From the NCBI GenBank assembly GCA_003427395.1, contig BFEA01000630.1, positions 838,584 through 873,178 of the forward strand: DNA of 34,595 nucleotides, read 5' to 3'. Numbering within the stretch: position 1 is the first letter of the stretch; each line of letters opens with the position of its first letter. Position numbers and translations under genes: made by a program. Positions 1 through 10,689 of the stretch are shown piece by piece. This stretch comes from Chara braunii (lineage: Eukaryota > Streptophyta > Charophyceae > Charales > Characeae). Below the pieces are notes generated by a model. It was given only the letters and a program-made list of their open reading frames with translations. It was not told where the DNA came from and did no database searches.

Positions 1-2
1 GG

Positions 3-1410
3 TGTGTCTCTCAGGCCCACGGCTCCTGTACCCAATACAAGAACGAGGGCAGAGCCTGGTTATGTCCATTGTGTCGAACCGATAAAATCCCAATGGAGGC
101 TCGATTCCTCGATGCCACGTTTGAAGGGTTGGAAAAGACACGTAAATTTCGACGGACGGAAGTATGGACAAATGCCGTTTTGATAGCCACGTGGGTTGGA
201 AACTCCCTCCGAGAATTCACCAAGGAAGAACGGAGGCGGGCTAATGAGAGGGCACGGGATTAGCGATGGAACGACGGACAGTTAATGAAACGAAAGACTG
301 ATGGTAGTGAAATTTGGATGTCGGTGCCTCATCTGTTCATGAGGTATGACTGGGTTAAGTCGGCCCATGAAGAAACCGTCGCCCACTTTGCTGTCAAGAT
401 CACGGAGTCAACAATTGACAAAAACGAATGGTATTGGTCCAATATCCGAGATGGTGTTAAATTCATCGTTAAAAATTGTCCGGTTTGCGCGGCGGACAAA
501 GCGCCGATTCAACCGCCCAGGTCGATAGTACCTACTGTAGTCGAACGTCCGTTCCAAAGGGTTAGCATGAATACGACGGATATTGTCGTACCCCCTAAAC
601 CGAATAGTTGCCAATATTCAGTTCTTTTGGTATTTGTGGATCATTTCTTGAAATGGATCGAGGCCTACCCGTGTAAAACGACACAGACAACGGAAATTGT
701 GCGGTATGTCAACGACTTCCTCGGAATGCATTAGGACATAGAGGAAATCCTAACGGACAACGGGGCAGAATTCCGAGAAGAAGTCTTAAGGAGCCTAGTC
801 GTACATGGCGTCTCTATTTGCAATATGACCTCCCATATGTCGCAATCGAACGGACTTGTAGAGAATGCGAACCGGGTGATGAAGACACTCTGCGGCGAAA
901 TATCGCGGCACGGGACACGAGGCCTTGACCCGATATCGTATATCATATCTTAGCTATTAACCAAAAGACACCCCATGAATCCATCGCCCTGACCCCTTTC
1001 CAGTTACGGACCAATAGTCTGCCCTGCGCAGCTCTACCGAGCCTGAACGACGAGACGACCCTTGCGCGACGAGCCACGAGGGCGACGGTCAAGGACAATG
1101 CTCAGTGCCACTTAGAATTAATGGAGAAAACCCTCCCCCGGTTAGCTCGAAAAAGACAATGGATGACCGAAATGGCATACGGACGACAGATCTCGAGCTA
1201 TGAGGCCCAAAATGGGAACGTTGGGCCTCGGCCCTAGTATAAATTAGGGGACATAGTGCAGGTAAGGAAATGTGCTCGCCAGGGCAAGTTAGTGCCACGA
1301 TTCTTCAGGCAATTTCGCGTAGTCGAGCTCGCTCCTAACAGAGTGAACACGGTGCGGCTTGCGCCGGAGGTCTCAAACTCTCAGGAAGTCAGTCGGCTCG
1401 ACCGATCATT
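3..1410 (+). pseudogene. Decayed Ty3/Gypsy retrotransposon pol, 3' part (integrase)
   Basis: This is the integrase end of a Ty3/Gypsy polyprotein; upstream protease, reverse transcriptase and most of RNase H lie outside the window. The zinc-binding H2C2 domain is visible at about 370-490 (HEETVAH, then NCPVCAADK). The catalytic core follows: first Asp in MNTTDIV near 575, second Asp in TDNGAEF near 755, and Glu in SNGLVENAN near 855. A GPY/F-like C-terminus (YKLGDIVQV, then LVPRFFRQFRVVE) lies at about 1238-1327. In-frame stops occur at 261-263, 732-734 and 951-953. The frame then shifts near 955, and another stop lies at 1235-1237, so the copy is dead. The frame before 285 continues the same protein, including the WNDGQL segment ahead of the zinc finger. 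Family assignment is secure; the lineage within Ty3/Gypsy was not determined. Confidence 0.9.
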
Positions 1411-1565
1411 CAACATGTGTCCTATCTCCGTCCTTTACCTCCTTCTCCTTCTCCCCCATCGCCTACGCCGTCCTTCGATTCTAAAGAGGAAGGCGATGAT
1501 CTCAAGCTCGAATACTCTGATTCTCCTTCCTCTCAGCCTTCATCTCTACCTCCTCCCCCATCACC

Positions 1566-3004
1566 ATGAGCTTTTCTACCGAGCAAGTCATCAGCGAGTG
1601 TCTAATGAAACCCGAGGGGTATATTTTATCGATCCGGCAGGTACAGAGACTGCGATTGAGTCTCGATCTGCTCCGTTTTGCGACTTTCTTTAGTACAGAG
1701 GCCATCCATGAGGCGTCGGAATTCCGGTTTGCACTGACCAGCGATCGAACGCGGGTGTTGGCTGAGGTGTCGGCTTTTCTGCGGCTGTCTCCACCAGGAA
1801 TCAGCCACGTGACAGTGATCGTCGCATTCACTGGCGATCTCACGGAGTTGCTTCCGTCAGCTCATACAGACGCCCTCCGACCAGGCAATCCGATCGAATC
1901 TACCAACGACATCGACCTCAGCTAGCTCAGACTCTCTCTCACTATGCCAGAGGTCATCCTCCCGGAGCTTCTTACCTTCGCGCCGCCTCAATGGACCGGC
2001 ACCGCCTCTCGACCTTCGGGCTTCCCTCTGATCTCCCTACCTTCTGGTAGTCCGCTACGAACGTCTCTCTCTCTTTTCGGATAAGGCAATTGGATGTACC
2101 TATCCTCGACGTCGGCAAGTGGCCAGAGTGGTGGAACAACTTCTGTCTCCTCGAGGTGGTGTTCCATTGAGCGGAGCCGGCCGACAAGGACGAAGAAGAT
2201 GAAGTCCCAGATGATGACGTGGAGCTGGACATGGAAGGGGAATTGTTGGGGATTCTGTTTGGAAAGGTGAGGGACACCCATTTGGAGCCAATCACAATGC
2301 TTAGCGAGATCCTGATGTTTTTGGCGCAGCTCCTGGACGATATACCTTTGGAGATCCTTTCCCGCTGCGACGAGCGTTCCACACTGGCGGCGCTCACCCG
2401 TACGTTGGTACCGCGTCTGTTGTGGCCCACGTGTACGGAGATCGACGGTGATAACTACTACTACCCCTCTTCGGGCCAGTACCTGGTCATTGACGTGACC
2501 GATTTCACCTTGTGGGATCCGATCACTCAAAAAGTGGAGGTGGAAGGAGAAGCCGACGATGAAAAGGTGGAGTAAGAGAGAGAGAACGAAGAAGAAGAAA
2601 ACTCGGGGGAGGGACCGGACGACCCCGATTACCACGAGTCTAAAGAGGGCGAGGTGGAAGAAAGTGAGTCGGACAGGTCGGACAGTTCCAACGAACAGAG
2701 TGAGGAGGAAGACGAAGCCGCAGCTCAGAGGAGGCGGGAAAAGGCAGAAGGAAAGCAGCCAGTGGAAGAGTTAGACGGACCAGCCGCGGGTCTACTATAA
2801 GGCGATCCGCCACGTAATCCAGAGCCACCACAGGAGGAGCCCGAAGGAGATGGCGTCGCCACCGCGGAGGGATCCAGAAGCAGATGTCGTAGAAGAAGTT
2901 CTTCGCCGGCTCAATCCTCTCCACCACCACGGCCCACCGGTCACATACGTGGAGATGCGGGCGCTCGGGCTTCGTCCCTCGACGTTATCCCGTCGTCCCG
3001 TTGA
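1566..3004 (+). pseudogene. Extra ORF downstream of Gypsy integrase, acidic C-terminus, function unknown
   Basis: A broken reading frame follows the integrase. A Ser/Pro-rich stretch at 1477-1566 (DSKEEGDDLKLEYSDSP) lies in a third frame and ends with TGA at 1567-1569, overlapping the ATG at 1566 as ATGA. From that ATG the frame (starting MSFSTEQVISEC) runs to a stop at 1923-1925 and on to about 2085. It resumes in another frame from about 2090 (WPEWWNNFCLLEVV, then MELDMEGELLGILFGKV from 2219). It passes a stop at 2573-2575 into a strongly Glu/Asp/Ser-rich tail, then an Arg/Pro/Ser-rich end that stops at 3002-3004. I see no signal peptide, membrane span, CCHC knuckle or protease motif, so neither an env nor a gag assignment is supported. 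Its place between integrase and an LTR-like block suggests an accessory ORF of the same element. That is inference. Confidence 0.5.
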
Positions 3005-3499
3005 TTACCTCACCCTTCATCAGTTCGTGGGCCGCCCCCCGTTCCCTTCTAACTGGCATCCCGTCCCACCTTCCATCTTCCATCAACTCTACTCTCCCCG
3101 GCTTATCGCCACCGTCTTCCCGCACACCACCACTCGCTCTCTCGTGACTTCTTTTCCCCTCCACATACATCTTTTTAGCGCGGCATGGCAGGAATACAAT
3201 AATATATAGGTTTATTGCATAATTGCGGGTACCATCCCCGCATTCGAAGAATATGAGAGTTTTCGCGCCGCGATTCCCCGCACCCTTTGTACCCTCTATC
3301 CTGATTACCTCGCTTTGCTCCCGCATCAAGATTAATTTATCGTTTCCCTCACATCCATCGCACCGTCCACTACACCCGACTCCCCGCTGGAGATCGACAA
3401 CTCTGTCGCTTTCTGTCACCTCTCCCACGAGTTCACCCTACTCCTCCCCCACCTGTCATAAGGCTACCCTTTCCCGACAATCTCTAGGATCGGAGTTCG
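3005..3499. other. Non-coding stretch between the Gypsy accessory ORF and LTR-like block A
   Basis: Pyrimidine-rich sequence with short frames only. It is probably the 3' untranslated part of the Gypsy element. No convincing polypurine tract could be fixed, so the LTR start is uncertain. Confidence 0.3.
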
Positions 3500-4348
3500 C
3501 GGGTGCCACCTAGATGACTTCCACACTCTCATCTCACGGTAAGTGGCACATGTCGGCTTCACGTCGATCACTAGTGTTCTCTCACGAGATCGACGGATGG
3601 TGGGTTGAGCAAGCGGGAGCTTGCTCAAGATTGAAACCCCCTAGGCGTCACATATGTGACGGACTGTTTTCCGCAACCGCGTGATTTTCTGCGCAAGGCT
3701 ACTTCGGGGATTGAATTGGGAGGGCCCGCGGGATTACATGGGTGCCCTTGTCCTTTTTGTTTTTCGAAATCGAGGCCAGGGTAATCTTGTGACGGTTGGT
3801 AGCTGATCGCGCCTTAGCGAGCGCGAAAGATACTGTTGCCATAACTTCTTTCTTGTTCTGCTGTGGGAAATGAGAATTTTGGCGCGATCGTCACGCAGGA
3901 AAATCTTTTTGAATTTTCAACTGCTGTCGAGCCCCTGTGGGCTCTCAAAATTTGCTTCGTTCGAATTTTCTTTTTGCAATTCGGATTTAGATTAGGAATT
4001 TAGGCACATCTCGATTTTTGTTGCACGACGCTTCTTGCTTGCGCACACTTTGTCACGTCAGGATCTGTGTTCTGACTTTTTCGCGCCTTAATCCTTGCGT
4101 GTAACTGTAGTTTTCGTTTTGGCGGGCATAATTGCAACTGTAATCCTCTAATTCTTGATATCTTTTGTGGCGCCCCTATGCGTTCGTACTTCTTCCTTTG
4201 TCCTATTGGTGTGAACGCTTGCATGACCGGATCGATGTGTGGAGTGAGGCTACGTCCCCCACGCCGCGGCCTGGCCATGCAGACGTAGGCACTTCCTTCC
4301 TCCTCCTTCTTTGTCACTCAGGAACAACCCCGGGTATCTCGCGTAAGC

Positions 4349-4360
4349 ATGCATGCTATA
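4349..4360 (+). promoter_or_regulatory. TATA box of LTR-like block A
   Basis: GCTATAAATCTC lies about 120 bp before TGACGAGCTGA. The related block B has TATAAAACCCGC at the equivalent point, followed in both cases by GCAAGTG. The conservation between two diverged copies supports a real promoter element for RNA polymerase II. Confidence 0.5.
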
Positions 4361-4618
4361 AATCTCGCAAGTGCGATTAACTCACTCTCTAAGAATTTTG
4401 GGAGTTAGCGTGGTCGAGAGGATCAACTAACGAGCAAGAGTTGGAAGGCGAGTAGAGAGTTGGGCGATCTGACGAGCTGATGCTGAGCATGCGGGGTTGA
4501 CGTGGGGCCGCGACGGACGGTGGCGCGCGGGCGAACCTGGCTTGCATGCTCGGATCAAGCGGGGTGACAACTCTGCGTTGGTGCGAGGCGACGGATCTCG
4601 CGGACCAGGATGCTGTGA

Positions 4619-4622
4619 AGAG

Positions 4623-4702
<80 letters not shown>

Positions 4703-4703
4703 A
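4619..4703. repeat. (GATA)n microsatellite running into (GA)n
   Basis: About 16 uninterrupted GATA units are followed by a GA run ending in GAGGGA. The array lies inside LTR-like block A. It produces spurious frames on the minus strand rich in Ser-Leu and Tyr-Leu-Ser-Ile, which are not proteins. Confidence 0.97.
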
Positions 4704-5170
4704 GGGAAAGAGAGAGAGGGAGCCGGGAGGTGTGTGGTGAGGTTCTTCTTTTATCCCTCTGCGTAATTTGGGCTCTTCTCTTATTCTTCCAGACAATTTT
4801 GATATACGGCGCAACTCGCCCTTGTACTTTTTGGATCGACATCTCGGATTTGTTTTCCTTCGTTTCTTCTCAAGAGATTGATGTGTGGTCGTCTTCCCCT
4901 ACTCCGCTTCTCTGTCTTTTGAATCGACAAAACTGATTGATTGGTTACAGGCAATCGAGCCTTGTGTGATCTGTAGGTTGGTTGGCCAAAGAATTGTTGC
5001 ATAAGGATCTTTGATCTCTTTTGTGTGAATGTAAGCTAGATGCATGGATGTTAGGTGCGATCCTATCTGTGTTTGAATCGGTTACGCATATTAGATGATT
5101 AGATGTCCTTCTTGGTGTCTCACTATAGGACGATCCATCCTGCGAGCCGCTGGTTTTCACCCATCTAATT

Positions 5171-5929
5171 GAAGGACAGGTCCCGTGCGCACACGTGTAG
5201 GCCCGACCAAGGACGATCGCTGCCTACACGCATGTCTGCGAAACCTGGACTCGACCAAATTTCCCAATGTTCGAATGTCTGTCCCTCCTAAAGCATGAAT
5301 TTTGAAATCCCTTTTCGTGTCACTGACTGTGGGTGTTTGAGAGATCGGGAATTTCGGGGATATTGGGAACGCTCCTGCTTGTCAGCACGATCGCGAGTGA
5401 AACCCCCAAACTTCCCTTACTTAACCGGAAACAAACGAATTTGTGAGTGGGACCTCGACCGGGCCTTGGAACATATCCCCCATCTCCCTAGCTACTCTAG
5501 CCCATACACGTGTCACGTCGTTGTGGAACCCGGGATCATTATCTTAGGGACCGAATTCTCTCCCTAACACCGCATCCTATCCTATCACTCCCTAACCATC
5601 GTCCCCTGGCTCTCAATCGCTCCTTACTAGCCCCAACCCCCGTGCTCGGAGTGTTTGTAGGACCACGAGTACCGAGCCTCCAGCTTCATCCGGCGAACTT
5701 GCTCGGAGGAAGAACAGCGGGCGCACAACCTTCAACTAAGGCTGGTCGCGGCGACGTGCGGCAGGGACAGATGATCAGCCAGCGAGATAGCCATACCGTC
5801 CTGTCAGTCCACCAAAATACGAGGCCGACCCAGGCGACAGAACCAGCGGAGGCGGTAGCCCCACTTCCCTAAGCATAAAACAAGACTCCGATCCGCACCC
5901 ATTCTCTTGCATTTGCATCCCTGAAATTT
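5171..5929. other. Unrecognised region, possible leader or gag remnant
   Basis: Open frames occur at 5295-5567 and 5510-5872 on the plus strand, and a third frame reads Arg- and Glu-rich (GELARRKNSGRT) near 5690-5735. None matches a family I recognise. If blocks A and B are LTRs, this would be the first internal sequence after A, where gag is expected. That is inference only, and the stretch may be unrelated. Confidence 0.2.
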
Positions 5930-6130
5930 GTCGTAGGAGATCCCAGTTCCGACCAGGGACACCAACCCCACTTTCCAAAAATCCTTGGCACACCCCTTTT
6001 CCCACTTCAGGCCCACTCACACTCCGATCAGGAAGTCGCGCCGGGCGTGAGGTTTGGGCATCACAAGGCCGTAGTATCATGTACCTTCCTGGGCAAGCAT
6101 GGTGCCCGCCACCTAGAGATAGGGGGTCTC
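5930..6130 (-). mobile_element. SINE-like repeat, family 1, copy 1
   Basis: The minus strand of this stretch aligns by eye with 10395-10650. Shared blocks on the plus strand are TTCCAAAAATCCTTGG followed by ACACCCCTTTT (5972-6000 against 10446-10474), CACTCCGA, and GGGCGTGAGGTT with CATCACA (6043-6065 against 10533-10553). The order and spacing agree. In the second copy the unit is joined to a tRNA-like head, which suggests a tRNA-derived SINE. The head of this copy is degraded or replaced. A T run at 6149-6158 lies just beyond and may be the tail of another insertion. Confidence 0.6.
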
Positions 6131-6540
6131 CTTGCATTTCTCTTTCTTTTTTTTTAATAAAGAGAAATCGAGGTTGATGTAGAGGTGGGATACTAGACCC
6201 ATGGCAGTCACCCACAATACTCGCCCAGTCGGCCAGCTGAACCCATCTGAAGACCCCACCCACCCTTCCTCTCATTTTTTTTTGTTGTGGCACACCCCCA
6301 CGCCGCCTGTCCTACCCTAGTGTTAACCACTTGGGACCAGCACCCATCACCATCTTGGCGGGGTGACCTGACCAGACAACCATTGCAGGCACTTGGGCTA
6401 AGCAGAGACACCTAACCGCCTGCTTAGCCCTGGTTGAAGCAGACTCCGTGCAAACCCGATTGCACGGGGACTTCGGGAGCTAGGTATAAACATGCTACTA
6501 CATGTCTTGATGAGGGTGCATAGTGGCTCCCATCGAGCAC
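6131..6540 (-). other. Possible further SINE-like remnants
   Basis: Two T runs (6149-6158 and 6275-6283) read as A tracts on the minus strand. One is preceded on that strand by GGGGTGTGCCA, also found in family 1. No head could be defined and no coding frame is convincing. Confidence 0.25.
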
Positions 6541-6546
6541 AATTGT

Positions 6547-7120
6547 GTGTTGATGATAGAGAGTTGGGAATCCCCCGTTCCCTCGTGTGTCCCTGGACCC
6601 GTTCCAGCCCCACGGTACGTTCCGGCCCATACTAAGGAACTACTATGCGAGCCTCAACCCTATGCTACGTAGTAGGAGGATAACCAACCCTGAGGCTTGA
6701 CTTATGATTCGAATCTCTTATCCTTATGTTGTATTACTACAATGTTCTATTGTGTTGATGGTAGAGAGGGCTGGGAATCCCCCATTCCCTTGTATATCCC
6801 TGGAGCCCGTTCCAGGCCCGCGCTAAGGTACAATATCTTCTGACACCCATGACATTCTGTACTAAGGAACTGTTATGCCAACCTACACCGTATGCTGCGT
6901 ACGAGGAGGATAGCCTTACTACAATGTTTTATTGGGTTGATGGTAGAGAGAGTTGGGGATCCGCCGTTCCTTCGTATATCCCTAGAGCCCGTTCTGGCCC
7001 CGTGGTAAGGTGCAGTATCTCCTGACACCCCCGACATCATGTACTAAGGAACTGCTATGCCAGCCTTAACCCGAGGGTACGTACAAGGAGGATAGCCAAC
7101 CCTAAGTCGTGAATCATGGA
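6547..7120. repeat. Three-copy tandem repeat, about 180-205 bp unit
   Basis: Units start at about 6549, 6754 and 6936. Each carries GTTGATGRTAGAGAG, TCCCTNGWRYCCGTTC, TACTAAGGAACT and TACGWANKAGGAGGATA in the same order. A fourth diverged unit lies at 7722-7880. The repeat has no coding frame and no visible tRNA promoter boxes. Confidence 0.85.
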
Positions 7121-7367
7121 CTGTCGGGCGTTTTGCCAGGATGTTAGGGAAGGATGTTGTCCCGAGCATCACCCTTGAGTTTCATCGATGTATCTCTTTG
7201 TATTCGGAAGGATCAAAGTTTTTCTACTACCTGCTGAGGTCGTTAGGGTGTGGGCCTTAGAGTCGATGTCCTTAGTCGTTGTGTACATTCTTCTCATGTA
7301 TGGATGCTTCGTGGAAGCCATGGTCTTGACATTGTGTTGAACGATGGTTGTTAGGTGAAGGACTAGA

Positions 7368-7535
7368 GTGGGAATGTTTGTAAGGAAGGTAGTAGTGATA
7401 TGACCTGGGTGGGAATAAGTGTGTCATTGAATGTGATGTACTAAAACTAATGGCCATGTACAGTGGGAATGTTTGTATGAAGGGTAGTAGTGATATGACC
7501 TGGGTGGGAATAAGTGCGTCATTATAACGTTAAAA
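7368..7535. repeat. Short direct repeat, 95 bp period
   Basis: GTGGGAATGTTTGTA and the following 55 bases, including AGTAGTGATATGACCTGGG and TGGGAATAAGTG, occur at 7368 and again at 7463 with few changes. The near identity suggests a recent local duplication compared with the surrounding repeats. Confidence 0.85.
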
Positions 7536-7721
7536 ATAGTGCCATTCGGGTAAACGGGGGGGTAATTACTCAGTCGGATGGCGCTACGTATATAGACAAA
7601 TTGAGGACAACTATAACCTGCACTCATCAGCACGTCTAACGTCAATACTGTTAGGACACATGTCTGCACGACTATTCAAGTATGGACTGTATCTATTAAC
7701 CTTGTGTTGTATGGTAATTTG

Positions 7722-7880
7722 TAAGAGTTGACAATGCTCTGTTCCCTCGTATGTCCCTGGAGCCCGTTCCGGCCCCGTGGTAAAGTACAGTATAATTTCC
7801 TGACACCCCCGACATCCTGTACTAAGGAACTGCTATGCAAACCTCAACCCTTGACTATGTACTAGGAGGATGACCCGTCA
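7722..7880. repeat. Fourth, detached copy of the 6547-7120 repeat
   Basis: It contains GTCCCTGGAGCCCGTTCC, GACACCCCCGACATC, TACTAAGGAACTGCTATGC and ACTAGGAGGAT in the same order as the tandem copies, but lies about 600 bp downstream of them. The gap holds the 95 bp direct repeat and unrecognised DNA. Confidence 0.8.
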
Positions 7881-9700
7881 CGTACCAGCTTCTGTACCCA
7901 AACAATCTTTTGCAGCCCTGAGTTTTTGTTGTCCCTACTCTTCGGCTCTCTCTTGGGCATTTGGGGTACCCCACCTTTTGATATATCACCTTAATGCATG
8001 ACATCACAGGCCAACCAGGCCCTCTCACGACTAAGACAATGTTTTTTTTTTTATGACTTCTTTGCAATTTCGTTTCGGCAATCCATGCATCTATGTTACT
8101 ATGTAGGAATTACACGTGCCAATGAGCCTGTAATAGATTTTATTCGGCAGTTGGAAACTCCGGAAATTATGGGCGCTCGTCTCGCTGATGTGTCTTTTCT
8201 TGGAAATGGATGTTCCCGCATAGGGCCGCACTCGCCCTTGAAAGATCTGTGAATTTCTTGATAGAAGCTAAATAGATGCAGGATTTTTGCGCGCTCAATT
8301 CGCGCGCTGATATTGCCTTTGACTTTTTCAATCTTGAAGTAGTTTTCGAACCAGGATGGATGAATCATAATTGTTTCGGTGTTTTTTTTATGTTCAGCAC
8401 CGGTGCTATGCATGCAAGCTTTCCCCGCTTCCTACTATGACCCACGCCATCGTCACTCTTCTCCTCTTGAAGTTCGCGCCTTCTCTCCTTTACTTATAAT
8501 TATTTTTCATCCCCACCCCCCTTCGCGCTTCTCTCCCGCTCATTTTTCATCTGAATCTTGGTCCCGCTCTGCACTACTCTCACACTTTCCTTCTTCCCGC
8601 CTTCATCCTCATACAGAAATTCCTTACCGATCCCCCCCCAGCCTCCTGGGGCCTGGGCCCTCCCCCAGGGTATTCGAGTCGTCATGCGACATAGTGTAAG
8701 GAGAATACTCCCCTCACGCCGGCATTTGATTGGCTACGAAAGACTCATCGGGATCGATATGGATTTCCCCGCGCGATTACCCCAAACTCTCTCTTCAACC
8801 CCTCCTCCCTCCGCTTCATCCCTCCCATCTTCTATCTCCTTTTTCCCAATTATAAAACCCGCAAGTGTGTCTGAAAAACTCTCTCTCAACCCATCTGCCA
8901 GCTTCAGGGAAGTCCTGGCTAGGCGATGTCCAATTAGCGAGTCGTAAAATCCTGACGAGCTGACTGCAGTGTATGCAAGGTTGTGCGCCGGGTTGCCGCG
9001 ACGAATTGCGGGATTTGGGCAAGTTGGTACAAAAGTTGAGTTGGCGGGGTGACGATCACTGTGGTATGGAGGTTGGTACGTGGCGGTTGGGATCGTCAAT
9101 ACGTGAGTAAGAAGAGTAGTATGTGTGTACGAGTGGTTGTATGGCCAGAGACCATTATCAGAGAGCAAAGGGTCAGTGCGCCTTGATTTTCGGTTCATCT
9201 TCTTTTGGTTTTTGAAAGTTGTCCACGACGAATAGCCGGTTGTTGTCCCCCTTAAGCTTGCTCGTATTGTTAGAGTTCTCTCCCTCTCTCCCTTCTTAGT
9301 CCCCTTCTTCAATCAAGCTATGCTCTCTTTTTTTCTCTCTCTCTCGTTCCTTTGTTTCTGTCTACCTAATGGATGCCAGAATGATCAGATGCTTCCCTGG
9401 TCTTGCTCGTCCCTGTTGACTTCAATCGAATCCCGCACGAACGAGCATCGTTGAATTCAAGGAATTAGTAAACTCGGGTGACCTTCCCATTTTTTTTCTT
9501 GTTGATGTGTCTCTTGACAATTGAGGATTCACATATATGAGATATGTCACATATATGCATCGATTGGGCTGACTAAGCTGAGATTCCGCTGCGACTATGT
9601 GAATGCATGTTCACCACTCACTCAATGAATGATGATTGTCGTCTTGATTGGATTGAACTCACATTTTCTTCGATCGGTTCGCCTGATGGATGAAAGACAA
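7881..9700 (+). mobile_element. LTR-like block B, related to block A
   Basis: This non-coding block repeats the landmark order of block A. A GCGCGC inverted motif followed by GATATTGCC lies near 8288-8318. TATAAAACCCGCAAGTG is at 8851, TGACGAGCTGA at 8953-8963 and CCGCGACG at 8995-9002. TATA to TGACGAGCTGA is about 102 bp here and about 120 bp in A; the next interval is 42 against 38 bp. Sequence between the landmarks is strongly diverged, so the two are not a recent LTR pair. Pyrimidine-rich tracts at 8440-8660 and 8780-8850 precede the TATA box. Ends were not resolved. Confidence 0.4.
8849..8860 (+). promoter_or_regulatory. TATA box of LTR-like block B
   Basis: ATTATAAAACCC is followed by GCAAGTGTG and a CT-rich stretch. 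The position matches the TATA box of block A relative to TGACGAGCTGA and CCGCGACG. Confidence 0.5.
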
Positions 9701-10394
9701 TAAAGCACGTAACATTATGACTGTTTACTTCTTTGCTTGAATAACTAGTTGAGTGGACTTACATTATCAGTTTTTGCTTAATATGCCATGTGACCGATTG
9801 ACGGCGATTGTTCCGATCCGACTGGGTGCCGACTTTCCGTATCCTCATCACGACCGTTCATGTAGTATAACGAGGAAAGGACACGTGTATGTGAGTGACA
9901 CGCGTGGGAAGTCATTGCCAAGATTGGCGGGCGCTGTTATTTTCCTCCCGAAACAAAATATTTGGGGCTCGTAGGCGCCGATTTTATCATTATCGTTACC
10001 CACTTTCCCCCGTACTCTTCGTTATTGCCTTTTAACAAACTGATTGTCATCCCGTGGACGACAGTTACTGTAGCACCTCATTGGCCCAATATTTTGTGTA
10101 GCGATTGTCGCTGCACCGAGCGTTATCAGGAATAGGGGTTCCGGTATCGGACACATGAAGAACTTCAAGACGAATGCAAGGAAAGAGCGACCTAGCCGAG
10201 GCCGGCTACGTCAGATTCCCAACGTTGTAACGCACAACACCGGGATTTGATTTGAAAACGAGATCCAAAGTGTGTACCCCTGCCTTTTCGTTCAAAAAGC
10301 CAGCGAGTAGCCCGCATGGATATTCAAAGATATTTTTTGGATTAGGGGAACGTTTGAAAGTAGGGTGCGCCATTTCTTTCTCGCGCGGCTATGG
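9701..10394. other. No gene recognised
   Basis: Short frames only, including 9753-9974, with no recognisable domain. It may be the distal part of LTR-like block B plus flanking DNA. Confidence 0.3.
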
Positions 10395-10650
10395 TTTGTT
10401 CTTACACGGGGGCTTTCGGTTCCGGCTGTGGCACCATACTCAGTATTCCCAAAAATCCTTGGGACACCCCTTTTTGTTGTTCTTTCAGGGCCCATTCCAC
10501 ATAATATATCACTCCGACCGAAAGACAGAACAGGGCGTGAGGTTGAACATCACAGACCATCCCTAGGTCATAATCTGGTATCGAACACAAGACCTCTGAG
10601 TCATGTGAATCATGCAAATGACCTAACCCAATGGCTTAAGCTATGAAATA
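10395..10650 (-). mobile_element. SINE-like repeat, family 1, copy 2, with tRNA-like head
   Basis: On the minus strand the unit begins near 10645 with an A-box-like TAGCTTAAGCCATTGGG and has a B-box-like GTGTTCGATACC (plus strand 10577-10588). The body then shares the blocks listed for copy 1 down to about 10400, including a GGAACC segment after GGATTTTTGG. A tRNA-like RNA polymerase III promoter followed by a conserved unrelated body is the architecture of a tRNA-derived SINE. No poly(A) or simple-repeat tail was found, and no target-site duplication was identified. Confidence 0.65.
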
Positions 10651-10689
10651 GTATGTAGCTTTGCTCTGCTAGGATTGAGTAAACCACAC

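Larger units (their letters stand above)
3500..5170 (+). mobile_element. LTR-like block A (putative 3' LTR of the Gypsy copy)
   Basis: No coding frame is credible here. The block has a TATA box at 4351, follows the Gypsy pol and accessory ORF, and shares ordered landmarks with 8280-9010. These are a GCGC-rich inverted motif followed by GATACTGTTGCC (near 3805-3841), TATAAATCTCGCAAGTG (4351), TGACGAGCTGA (4470-4480) and CCGCGACG (4508-4515). The spacing of these motifs is close to that in block B. This is what a promoter-bearing LTR looks like, but I could not fix the TG/CA ends. The boundaries given are approximate. Confidence 0.45.

Noticed and set aside
1988-2635. 215-codon frame on the minus strand
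   Set aside because: It is antisense to the acidic, GA-rich accessory ORF; the hydrophobic start reflects complementary CT-rich codons. No domain is visible.
1566-3004. Envelope-like gene after integrase
   Set aside because: No signal peptide, cleavage site or membrane span could be seen, so the env-like label is not justified.
4389-4842. Minus-strand frames rich in Ser-Leu and Tyr-Leu-Ser-Ile
   Set aside because: They are translations of the GATA/GA microsatellite.
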